NCBI RefSeq assembly: GCF_014204865.1 | Contig: NZ_JACHMG010000001.1 | Coordinates: forward strand, 372,001-436,000 | Reading direction: 5' to 3' | Source: Amycolatopsis jiangsuensis | GTDB taxonomy: Bacteria; Actinomycetota; Actinomycetes; Mycobacteriales; Pseudonocardiaceae | DNA: 64,000 nt | Part shown: piece after piece, positions 19,040 to 27,040 of the stretch | Layout of the letters: every line of letters starts with the position of its first letter | How positions within the stretch are numbered: the first letter of the stretch is position 1 | Translations under genes and position numbers: made by a program | Notes under the pieces: generated by a model | The model's database searches: none | What the model was told of the DNA's origin: nothing | What the model saw: only the letters and a program-made list of their open reading frames with translations

Positions 19040-20041
19040 ATGACCGCACGCAGCCGGATGCCGAGGCAGGCCGACATCGCCCGGATCGCCGGGGTGTCGC
19101 AGGCCACGGTGTCCGTGGTGCTGGCAGGGAACCGGGCGGTGCGGATGGCCGAGTCCACCCGGCGGCGGGTGCTGGAGGTGGCCGAGGACCTCGGCTACGT
19201 CCCGCATCCGGTGGCCACCCGGCTCGCCCGTTCACGGTCGAACCTGCTGGGCCTCTACACCTTCCGCGCCGCTTTCCCGACCGACGAGGCGGACGCCTAC
19301 CACCCGATCCTGTCCGGTGTGGAGGAGGAGGCCACGGCACTGCACCAGGACCTGATCCTGTTCACCGGCACCGGCGGGCCGCAGGCCGCGCAGGAGGCGG
19401 CGATCCGCCGGACCCGGATGGCCGACGGCTGCCTGTTCTTCGGCAGGCACGTGCCCGAAGGGCCGGTCTCACGACTCGTGGACGCCGGTTTCCCGCTCGT
19501 CTACATCGGACGCCGGCCCGAGCTCGCCGGCCGGATCCCGTTCGTCGGGGCGGACTACGTGAGCGCGTCCGCCGAGGTGCTGCAGCGGCTGCTCGCACTC
19601 GGCCACCGCAGGATCCGCTACGTCCGGGAGCCGGACGTAGCACCGTCCTCCGAGGACCGGCACCTCGGGGTGCTGCGGACCGCACCGCGCACCGAGGTCG
19701 TGCGGCTGGAAGGGGCGGAGCTGCCGGTCGCCACGGTGCGCGGCTGGCTGGCCGAAGGAGTCACGGCGGTCGTGGTGGAAGGGACGGACACCGGGGCGGC
19801 CTACCGCAGTGTGCGCGCCGCGCTCGACGCGGCCGGACTGTCCACTCCGGACGACCTCTCGCTCGCCGTGCTCGGTGGCCCGCCCGGCGTCAGCGGTTTC
19901 GAAGTGCCCATGCGGGACATGGGCCGGCGCGCGGTACGGCTGCTGGTCGACCTCGTGACCGGCACCCCGAGCACGCCGCAGCAGCTGCTGCGGTGCCCAC
20001 CGGTGGCCGGCTCGCAGGTCGGCCCACCACGATCCGGATAG
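19040..20041 (+). CDS. LacI-family transcriptional regulator
   Basis: A 333-residue regulator. The N-terminal helix-turn-helix and hinge occupy residues 8-65 (QADIARIAGVSQATVSVVL, then RVLEVAEDLGYVPHPVATRLA), followed by a periplasmic-binding-protein-like ligand domain. AGGAGC precedes the ATG. It heads a rightward run ending with a permease at 25623. Two matching CTRATACGTATYAG sites flank this run and the adjacent secreted-enzyme genes, so it probably represses the whole locus until a sugar or related ligand appears. The ligand is unknown. Confidence 0.92.
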   Translation: MTARSRMPRQADIARIAGVSQATVSVVLAGNRAVRMAESTRRRVLEVAEDLGYVPHPVATRLARSRSNLLGLYTFRAAFPTDEADAYHPILSGVEEEATALHQDLILFTGTGGPQAAQEAAIRRTRMADGCLFFGRHVPEGPVSRLVDAGFPLVYIGRRPELAGRIPFVGADYVSASAEVLQRLLALGHRRIRYVREPDVAPSSEDRHLGVLRTAPRTEVVRLEGAELPVATVRGWLAEGVTAVVVEGTDTGAAYRSVRAALDAAGLSTPDDLSLAVLGGPPGVSGFEVPMRDMGRRAVRLLVDLVTGTPSTPQQLLRCPPVAGSQVGPPRSG

Positions 20042-20049
20042 GACCGACC

Positions 20050-21672
20050 ATGCCCGAACTCGGCACCGAGATCCTCGTCGCGGGCGGCGGGACCGGCGGC
20101 GTCGCCGCCGCGCTGGCCGCCGCCTCGGCGGGACATCACGTCGTGCTGACCGAAGAGACCGACTGGCTCGGCGGCCAGTTCACCGCGCAGGCGGTGCCAC
20201 CGGACGAGAACCCGTGGATCGAACGGTTCGGCGCGACGGCGAGCTACCGCCGCTTCCGCGCCGGCGTGCGCGACTACTACCGGCAGCACTACCCGCTGCG
20301 CGCGGAGGCGGCCGCGCTGCCCGAGCTCAATCCGGGTGCGGGCCGGGTCAGCAAGCTGTGTCACGAGCCCCGGGTCGCACTCGCCGTGCTGGAGGCGATG
20401 CTGGCGCCGCACGTCGCGGCCGGCCGCGTCACCGTCCTCCTGCGACACCGTCCGGTTTCGGCGGACATCACGGGGGACCAGGTCGACGCAGTCACGCTGG
20501 AGGGCCCCGGCGGCGACCGGATCACCGTGCGTGCGCGGTATTTCCTCGACGCGACCGAGGACGGCGACCTGCTGCCGCTCACCGGGACCGAGTTCGCGAT
20601 CGGCGCCGAAGCCCAGTCCGAACACGGCGAACCGCACGCCCCCGAGCGGGCGGATTCCGGGAACCTGCAGGGAATCACCTACTGCTTCGCGCTTTCCCAC
20701 CACGCGGGGGAGGACCACACGATCGACCGGCCGTCGATGTACGGGTTCTGGCGGGACTACACGCCGGAGTTCTGGCCCGGCCCGCTGCTCGGATTCCTGG
20801 CGCCGGACCCGCGGTCGCTGGAACCGGTCCCACGGACTTTCGAGCCGAACCCGGACCACGATCCGCTCGCGGTCAGCGCGGACCAGAGCGCCGACGCCGG
20901 GGACAAGGAGCTGTGGGGTTTCCGCCGGATCCTCGCCCGCAAGCTGCACCGGTCCGGTGCCTTCGATTCCGACCTCACGCTCGTCAACTGGCCACTCAAC
21001 GACTACTGGCTGCGCCCGGCGGTCGAGATCGACGGCGTGAGCACTGCCGACGACGTTGCGCTGGCGCACCGAGAAGCCAAACAGCTGTCGCTGTCGGTGC
21101 TGTACTGGCTGCAGACCGAGGCGCCGCGGCTCGACGGCGGGACCGGCTTCCCCGGCCTGAAACTGCGACCGGACGTGGTCGGCACCGCCGACGGGCTGGC
21201 CAAGTCCGCCTACGTCCGCGAAGCCCGGCGGATCCGGGCGGTCACCACGATCGTCGAGCAGGACGTGTCGCTGGAGCTGCTCGGGCCGTCCGGCCGCAAA
21301 CGCCGCGAGGACTCCGTGGGCGTCGGCAGCTACCGGATCGACCTGCACCCCTCGACCGCGGGCGACAGCTATGTCGACGTGCCGAGCGTGCCGTTCGAGC
21401 TGCCGCTCGGCGCGCTGGTGCCGCGGCGGATGCGGAACCTGCTGCCGGCCGGGAAGAACCTCGGTACCACGCACATCACCAACGGCTGCCACCGGCTGCA
21501 TCCGGTGGAGTGGAACGTGGGCGAGGTCGCCGGGCACCTGGCCGGGTTCGCGCTTCGCGAAGGGACCGAACCGCAGGCGGTGCGCGAAGATCCGGCACGG
21601 TTCACCGATTTCGCGCGGGTCCTCGACCGCGCCGGCGTCGAACGGCGCTGGCCCGAGGTCCGCGGCTACTGA
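20050..21672 (+). CDS. FAD-dependent oxidoreductase (PF12831-like)
   Basis: A 540-residue flavoprotein with an N-terminal Rossmann motif (EILVAGGGTGGVAAALAAA), a conserved TDWLGGQFTAQAVPPDE segment, RARYFLDATEDGDLL and a C-terminal GKNLGTTHITNGCHRLHPVEW FAD-closing region. This matches the FAD_oxidored group often found beside polysaccharide or sugar-acid catabolic genes, where its reaction is usually unassigned. It begins 8 bp after the LacI stop and is followed by the hydantoinase-like gene after 28 bp, so it is the first enzyme of the operon. A cytoplasmic oxidation of a carbohydrate- or lactam-derived intermediate is possible. Confidence 0.85.
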   Translation: MPELGTEILVAGGGTGGVAAALAAASAGHHVVLTEETDWLGGQFTAQAVPPDENPWIERFGATASYRRFRAGVRDYYRQHYPLRAEAAALPELNPGAGRVSKLCHEPRVALAVLEAMLAPHVAAGRVTVLLRHRPVSADITGDQVDAVTLEGPGGDRITVRARYFLDATEDGDLLPLTGTEFAIGAEAQSEHGEPHAPERADSGNLQGITYCFALSHHAGEDHTIDRPSMYGFWRDYTPEFWPGPLLGFLAPDPRSLEPVPRTFEPNPDHDPLAVSADQSADAGDKELWGFRRILARKLHRSGAFDSDLTLVNWPLNDYWLRPAVEIDGVSTADDVALAHREAKQLSLSVLYWLQTEAPRLDGGTGFPGLKLRPDVVGTADGLAKSAYVREARRIRAVTTIVEQDVSLELLGPSGRKRREDSVGVGSYRIDLHPSTAGDSYVDVPSVPFELPLGALVPRRMRNLLPAGKNLGTTHITNGCHRLHPVEWNVGEVAGHLAGFALREGTEPQAVREDPARFTDFARVLDRAGVERRWPEVRGY

Positions 21673-21700
21673 CTCGTTCTCACACCAGGAGGTGCGGACA

Positions 21701-23839
21701 ATGGGGTTCCGCCGGAGTCCGGTGCGCATCGGCATCGACGTCGGGGGCACGTTCACCGACGCGGTCGCGGTCGACGCGCAGTCGTTCGAACTGCTCGGGC
21801 AGGCGAAGGTGCCGACCAGCCACGACCACGAGGACGGGGTGGCGCACGGCATTCTCGAAGCACTGGAGAAACTGCAGGCCGAGGCCGGGATCGGTGCGCA
21901 GGACGTGTCGTTTCTCGCGCACGGCACCACGCAGGCGACCAACGCACTGCTGGAAGGGGACGTGGCGACGGTCGGTCTCGCCGGGGTGGGGACCGGCTTC
22001 GACGCGTTCGCGACCCGGCGGCTGGCCTCGCTCGGGAAGATGGAGCTGGCTCCGGGGCGGAAGCTGCCGGTGCGGTTCGCGTCGGTGCGTGCGCCCGCCG
22101 AGGCCGCATCGGCGGTGGAAACCCTGGTCCGGCAGGGGGCCGGCGTGGTCGTCGCGGTCGAACCGTTCAGTGTGGACGATCCCGAAGGGGAGCTGGCCGT
22201 GGTTTCCGCCGCCAGGTCGCGCAGTGTGCTGGCCACGGCCACTCACGAGATCACCAGCCTGTACGGGCTGACCAAGCGGACCCGCACAGCGGTGCTGAAC
22301 GCCGGCATCATGCCGCGTATGGTCTCGACCGCCGATCTGGTCGAGGCCAGCGTCCGGCGCGCGGGGATCACCGCGCCGCTGATGGTGGTGCGCGGTGACG
22401 GCGGTGTCATGTCGCTGCCGGAGATGCGCCACCGTCCACTGTTGACCGCGTTGTCCGGACCGGCCGCCGGCGTGGCGGGCGCCTTGATGGGCGAGAAGCT
22501 CAGCGAGGGGCTTTTTCTCGAAACGGGCGGTACCTCCACGGACATCAGCGTGGTCCGCCGCGGCCGGGTCCAGGTGCGCCACGCGCAGCTCGGCGGGCAC
22601 GAGACCTACCTTCCTGCGCTGGACGTCCGCACTGTCGGTATCGGTGGTGGCTCACTGGTGCGCTTCTCCGGCAGCGAGGTGACGGCGGTCGGACCGCGGA
22701 GCGCGCACATCGCGGGGCTGCCTTATGCGTGTTTCGCTCCGGCGTCCGCGTTGGCCGGGGCGAAGCTGGTCACAGTCTCGCCGCAACCGGATGATCCGGC
22801 CGACTACGTGGCATTGGACACTGTGGACGGTCGTCGATACGCGCTCACCCTGACCTGCGCCGCCAACGCGCTCGGCGTCGTTCCTGCCGGGGCGTACGCC
22901 CGTGCGGAAACCGAGTCCGCGCGGCTGGCGCTGGAACCGCTGGCCTCGGCACTGGGCACGTCGGTCGCCGACGCCGCGCGGACGGTGCTGGGCCGGGCGG
23001 TGAAGCCGGTCGGTGAGGTCGTCGACGAACTGGTCCGCGAATACCGGCTCGATCATCCCGCGCTGGTCGGTGGCGGGGGTGGGGCGGCTTCGGTGACTCC
23101 GTTCCTGGGCAAGGAATCCGGGTACGAATGGCGGATCGCGGCGCATGCCGAGGTGATCAGCCCGCTCGGTGCGGCGCTGGCGCTGGTGCGGGAGTCGGTG
23201 GAGCGAATCGTGCCGAGCCCGTCGGACGCGGACGTCCTCGCGGTCCGCACCGAGGCCGAGACGGCGGTGGTCGGCCAAGGTGCCGACCCGGCCGGAGTCG
23301 AGGTGGAAGTCACCGTCGACCCGCAGCGCAACCTGATCCGCGCGGTGGCGACCGGAGCCACGGAACTGCGCACGAAGGACCGGTCATCCACTGTGGACGA
23401 CGAGGGAATCCGCGCCGCGGTGGCGCGGAGTATCGGCGTCGCTCAGTCCGAGGTGCGTGAGCTCGCCTCGACCGAGCATCACCGGGTTTTCGCCGCGCGC
23501 GGCACCCGGCCGGGTCTGTTCGGGTGGTTCACCAAACCGGTCGAGCAGGTGCGGGTGGTCGACGGTGAGGGTGTGGTCCGCTTGCACAGTAAGGGAACTG
23601 TGGTGGAGCGCGTCGACGCCGGTTCGGCTCAAGCGCGCGTCGCCGATCTCGTCGACCGGTACACCCGGTACGGCGACGGTGGATCGCGTGCCCCCGCCGT
23701 GTGGTTGCTGGTCGGGCCGAAGATCGCGGACCTGTCCGGGGTGCTCGATCGCGACCAGCTGATCGCGCTGGCCGGAGCGGAACTGAAGACGCGGGCGAAC
23801 GCCGAACCGGTGGTCGTGCTCCTGGAGGACCGGAAATGA
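21701..23839 (+). CDS. Hydantoinase/oxoprolinase-family ATPase, single subunit
   Basis: A 712-residue protein of the HyuA group. The N-terminal ASKHA-type motif is IGIDVGGTFTDAV (about residues 9-21), followed by FLAHGTTQATNALL, the LSGPAAGVAGA and ETGGTSTDISVV blocks and GIGGGS. Relatives hydrolyse hydantoins, 5-oxoproline or carboxylate acetone using ATP, usually with a HyuB-type partner. No HyuB gene is present here; instead the last ~200 residues form an unusual extension. AGGAGGTG precedes the ATG. The stop overlaps the next start (ATGA). Confidence 0.88.
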   Translation: MGFRRSPVRIGIDVGGTFTDAVAVDAQSFELLGQAKVPTSHDHEDGVAHGILEALEKLQAEAGIGAQDVSFLAHGTTQATNALLEGDVATVGLAGVGTGFDAFATRRLASLGKMELAPGRKLPVRFASVRAPAEAASAVETLVRQGAGVVVAVEPFSVDDPEGELAVVSAARSRSVLATATHEITSLYGLTKRTRTAVLNAGIMPRMVSTADLVEASVRRAGITAPLMVVRGDGGVMSLPEMRHRPLLTALSGPAAGVAGALMGEKLSEGLFLETGGTSTDISVVRRGRVQVRHAQLGGHETYLPALDVRTVGIGGGSLVRFSGSEVTAVGPRSAHIAGLPYACFAPASALAGAKLVTVSPQPDDPADYVALDTVDGRRYALTLTCAANALGVVPAGAYARAETESARLALEPLASALGTSVADAARTVLGRAVKPVGEVVDELVREYRLDHPALVGGGGGAASVTPFLGKESGYEWRIAAHAEVISPLGAALALVRESVERIVPSPSDADVLAVRTEAETAVVGQGADPAGVEVEVTVDPQRNLIRAVATGATELRTKDRSSTVDDEGIRAAVARSIGVAQSEVRELASTEHHRVFAARGTRPGLFGWFTKPVEQVRVVDGEGVVRLHSKGTVVERVDAGSAQARVADLVDRYTRYGDGGSRAPAVWLLVGPKIADLSGVLDRDQLIALAGAELKTRANAEPVVVLLEDRK

Positions 23840-24348
23840 CCGATGTGGACCTCGCCGTCCGGCTGCTGCGCACGACACCCACCCACGAGAACCGGCCCGA
23901 ATCCCAGCTCCGCGAGTGGGCGGGGAAGGCGCTGGCCTACGGCGACGAGCTGGCCGGCATCGAGGACGACGGGGAAATCCGGGTCGTGGACCGCGAGGGT
24001 GGTGCCGGGTCCCGGGAGCTGCTGCTCGCCGAGCATCACCGGGGGACCGTCACCGTCTACTCCGATTCCCTGCGCCGGGTGGAAGAACTGGCCCGTGCGA
24101 AGGGCTGGCCGGTGACCCGGGAGGCGCTGCGGACCGCCGCCGTCGCGCACGAGCTGGCGCACCATCTGCTCGACGTGCGCGAGCTCAACCGCCGGCTCGG
24201 CCACACCGCGCTGCGGTTCGGCCCGGTGCGTGTCCGGGGGCACGTGGCCGGTGCCGAAGAGATCGCCGCGCATCGATTCGCCCACCGCCGCAGCGGCCTC
24301 GCCGTGAGCCCGCTGCTGATCACCACCGCGCTCGCGGGAGGAAACTGA
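23836..24348 (+). CDS. Small HExxH protein, putative metallopeptidase-like
   Basis: A 170-residue cytoplasmic protein starting with an ATGA overlap of the hydantoinase-like gene, so translation is coupled. It contains H105-E-L-A-H109 (AHELAHHLLD), a zinc-binding HExxH signature, and a downstream E141/E142 in GAEEIAAHRFA that could be the third ligand, as in gluzincin/IrrE-like proteins. I do not recognise a named family. Overlap with its neighbours suggests it processes or supports the hydantoinase-like protein or acts on the pathway substrate. Function is otherwise unknown. Confidence 0.75.
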   Translation: MTDVDLAVRLLRTTPTHENRPESQLREWAGKALAYGDELAGIEDDGEIRVVDREGGAGSRELLLAEHHRGTVTVYSDSLRRVEELARAKGWPVTREALRTAAVAHELAHHLLDVRELNRRLGHTALRFGPVRVRGHVAGAEEIAAHRFAHRRSGLAVSPLLITTALAGGN

Positions 24349-24351
24349 GCA

Positions 24352-25623
24352 ATGGGTATCGCGATTCTGGTCCTGATGGCGGTGGGCGTGGTGCTCATGC
24401 TCACCCGGGTGCTGCCGACGGCGTTCGCGCTGGTGTTCCTCGCGATCGGCATCGCCCTGCTGGCCGGGGCGCCGCTCGACGGCACCGACGACAGCATCCT
24501 GACCGGCGTGCTGCAGACCGGTTCCGCGGCGCTGGCCTCCACCATGCTCGCCGTGCTGCTCGGCTCCTGGCTGGGCACGCTGATGGACGAGACCGGCATC
24601 GCCGGCACACTGGTGCGCAAGATCGTCGAGTTCGGCGGGGAGCGTCCGTCCATTGTGGCCCTCGGCGTGTTCGCGGTGTCGATCCTGTGCGGCAGCATCA
24701 CCGGCTCGGCACCGGCGGCGATGCTCGCCGGGGTGGTCGGCATCCCGGCGATGATCGCGGTCGGCGTCCGCCCGGTCGCCGCAGGCGGCACCGTGCTGAT
24801 GGGCATCTCCGCCGGCTCGCCGCTGGAACTGCCGGTGTGGCAGTTCCTCTCCGACGCGCTCGGCGCGCCGGTCGCGGACGTCAAGGCGATCATGATCAAG
24901 CTCTTCCCGATGGCGCTGGTGGTCGGTATCGCCTACGTGCTCGTCCGGACACGACGCGGTGCGCGGCACGCCTGGGCGGTGAAGCTGGAGCGCCCCAAGG
25001 CACGCGTGCGCCGCGGCGACGCGCCGTGGTATGCGCTGATCACCCCGCTGGTGCCGATCGTGCTGGCGCTGGGCCTCGCGGTGCCGATCGTGCCGTCCCT
25101 GCTGGCCGGTGTGGTCTACGCGCTGGTGACCACGACGAAATGGGGCGAGCTCAACGGCCGCGCGCTGCGGTCGCTGTACAAGGCGTTCCAGGTGGCGGCA
25201 CCGCCGATCGCGCTGTTCGTGGCGATCGGGATGCTGCTGGCCGCGGTGAAGCTGCCCGGGGCGAAGAACGCGCTGACGCCGATCGTGTCGGCGATCAGCC
25301 CGTCCGGCGGGCTGTGGTTCGTCGTGGTCTTCGTGGTGCTCGTCCCGCTGTGCTTGTTCCGCGGTCCGCTCAACGTGTTCGGCCTCGGCGCCGGGGTGGC
25401 CGGCGTACTGGTGACCGGCGGGATCTACCCGCTGCCCGCCGTGGTCGGGCTGATGGCCTCGTACAACCAGGTCTTCAGCGTGTCCGACCCGACGAGCACC
25501 CAGACGGTGTGGGCGGCCCAGTACGCCGGCGTACGCCCGGAGCGGGCGATGGTCTCCACCCTGCCCTACACCTGGGTGGTCGCCCTGGGCGGCATGGTGC
25601 TCACCGCGGTGTCGTACCTGTGA
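24352..25623 (+). CDS. Ion-transporter-superfamily permease (organic acid type)
   Basis: A 423-residue integral membrane protein with about 10-12 hydrophobic helices and no soluble domains. Short re-entrant-like segments (SILCGSITGSAPAAMLAG and VSDPTSTQT) in two halves suggest the IT-superfamily fold shared by TRAP large subunits, CitMHS and gluconate permeases. No DctP/DctQ genes are adjacent, so a single-component symporter for an organic or sugar acid is most likely. It begins 3 bp after the HExxH gene. Its last 23 bp overlap the convergent GH105 gene. Confidence 0.8.
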   Translation: MGIAILVLMAVGVVLMLTRVLPTAFALVFLAIGIALLAGAPLDGTDDSILTGVLQTGSAALASTMLAVLLGSWLGTLMDETGIAGTLVRKIVEFGGERPSIVALGVFAVSILCGSITGSAPAAMLAGVVGIPAMIAVGVRPVAAGGTVLMGISAGSPLELPVWQFLSDALGAPVADVKAIMIKLFPMALVVGIAYVLVRTRRGARHAWAVKLERPKARVRRGDAPWYALITPLVPIVLALGLAVPIVPSLLAGVVYALVTTTKWGELNGRALRSLYKAFQVAAPPIALFVAIGMLLAAVKLPGAKNALTPIVSAISPSGGLWFVVVFVVLVPLCLFRGPLNVFGLGAGVAGVLVTGGIYPLPAVVGLMASYNQVFSVSDPTSTQTVWAAQYAGVRPERAMVSTLPYTWVVALGGMVLTAVSYL

Positions 25624-26749
25624 CCTGTTCGCTGAGGTAGAGGAAGGCGCCGATGCCGTGGAAATCGTTGGTGGCGCGGGGACGGGCGAGGTAGAACGGC
25701 GCGTCGCCGACGTTGGTGCCGACGCCGATCGTGGTGATCCGCGTGCTGCCGTCGTCGGCGACCGACACGCGGTCGCGTACGCCGGCGTAGCCGTCGTCGA
25801 CCATCGGCTGGTAGTCCGAGCCGACGTAACCGCGCTGGATCGCCCGCGAGACGGTGTAGGTGAACAGGCTCGAACACGAGGTCTCGGTCCAGTTGCCTTC
25901 CAGGTCCGGGCGGGTCGGCAGCTGGAACCACCGCCCGGTCGCCGGGTCCTGCCACTTCCGGTAGCCGGCGGAAAGAGAGCGGACGATGTCGATCAGCTTT
26001 CCGCGGTCCGGCGAGGTCTGCGGCAGCGCGTCGAGTACGTCCACAGTGGCCGCGCCGAACCAGCCGACCGCGCGACACCAGACCTCCGGCGAGTTCCCGG
26101 TCTTCGGGTCGGCCCACTTCTGCGCACGCTTTTCGTCGTAGGCATGGTAGAGCAGGCCATTCGGGTTCCGCAGGTGTCCGAAGTAGATGTTCAGCTGCTT
26201 CGCCGCCTCGGTAGCGGACGCGGGGTCGCCGGTCGCCGACGCGTAGCTCGCCAGGAAGGGCGTGAGCATGAAGACGCCGTCGGCCCACAGCTGGCCGGTG
26301 AGCGAGGTGTTGTGGATGAAGCCGCCGTCGGTGGTCTTCGGGTAGCTCTCGAGGCGGTCGTGGATCCGCTGCGCCGCCAGGTGGTAGCGCTCGTCTCCGG
26401 TTTCCTTCCCCAGCACGAGGAAGACGTTCCCGACGAGCATGCTGTCCAGCGAGTCGTAGGCCTCGCCGGTGCTGCCGTCGGTGTGCACCTTCGCGGTGCC
26501 CCAGGCCTTGAGGTAGTCCAAATAGCGGTGCTCGCCGGTGCGCTGGTAGAGCCGGTACATGCCGAGCAGGACCAGTGCGTCGGGATAACCGAGGCCGAGT
26601 TTCTCCGCGGGATGCGCGGCCATTGTCGAATCGGCGACCGCGCGGGACAGATCGGTGCGCTCTGCCGCGAGCGCGGGCACCGCCGGGCTCATCAGCCCGA
26701 GCATGACGAGGACCGCGCACAGGATGCGCGGAACAGTCCGAATTCTCAT
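25601..26749 (-). CDS. Secreted GH105-type unsaturated glucuronyl/galacturonyl hydrolase
   Basis: A 382-residue alpha6/alpha6-barrel hydrolase of the YteR/GH88-GH105 group with an N-terminal signal peptide (1-28, PALA cleavage region). The catalytic aspartate is in LWADGVFMLTPFL, corresponding to YteR D143; a substrate His is in LLYHAYD, and WCRAVGWF replaces the common ARGNGW block. The family hydrates the enol double bond of unsaturated uronic acids left by polysaccharide lyases, releasing the sugar. Most GH105 enzymes are cytoplasmic, so an exported version implies that final lyase products are cleaved outside the cell. It is transcribed away from the operator at 26964. Confidence 0.87.
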   Translation of the reverse strand: MRIRTVPRILCAVLVMLGLMSPAVPALAAERTDLSRAVADSTMAAHPAEKLGLGYPDALVLLGMYRLYQRTGEHRYLDYLKAWGTAKVHTDGSTGEAYDSLDSMLVGNVFLVLGKETGDERYHLAAQRIHDRLESYPKTTDGGFIHNTSLTGQLWADGVFMLTPFLASYASATGDPASATEAAKQLNIYFGHLRNPNGLLYHAYDEKRAQKWADPKTGNSPEVWCRAVGWFGAATVDVLDALPQTSPDRGKLIDIVRSLSAGYRKWQDPATGRWFQLPTRPDLEGNWTETSCSSLFTYTVSRAIQRGYVGSDYQPMVDDGYAGVRDRVSVADDGSTRITTIGVGTNVGDAPFYLARPRATNDFHGIGAFLYLSEQVTGTTPR

Positions 26750-26963
26750 CTTGACCAGCTCCTGTTCCGACCGAAGTGGGCGGGCGCCCGGTGGCGGCGG
26801 GGACTGGCACCCGATTTACTCCGGAATCTTCGGCGTGGTCGTGCGGAATGGTCAACCGCCCTTCGGGGAATGCTGCCGGACAGAAAACCGGACTGCCCGA
26901 TTCACCTCTGCGGTGCTGCCCGTGAGGCCCGCACCGCAGGACATTTCTCCTTGGCGGAAGGGA

Positions 26964-26977
26964 CTGATACGTATCAG
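26964..26977. promoter_or_regulatory. LacI-family operator 2 (predicted)
   Basis: Perfect 14-bp palindrome CTGATACGTATCAG in the 291-bp divergent spacer between the GH105 gene and the Tat-exported protein gene. It shares the ATACGTAT core and flanking CT/AG with the site at 18923-18936, so both are probably bound by the LacI regulator at 19040. Confidence 0.75.
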
Positions 26978-27040
26978 CCCCTTGTCCGGCACGGTATGCG
27001 CGCCTACCGTCGGCCGCGATCGGTGACGAAGGGGTGGACA

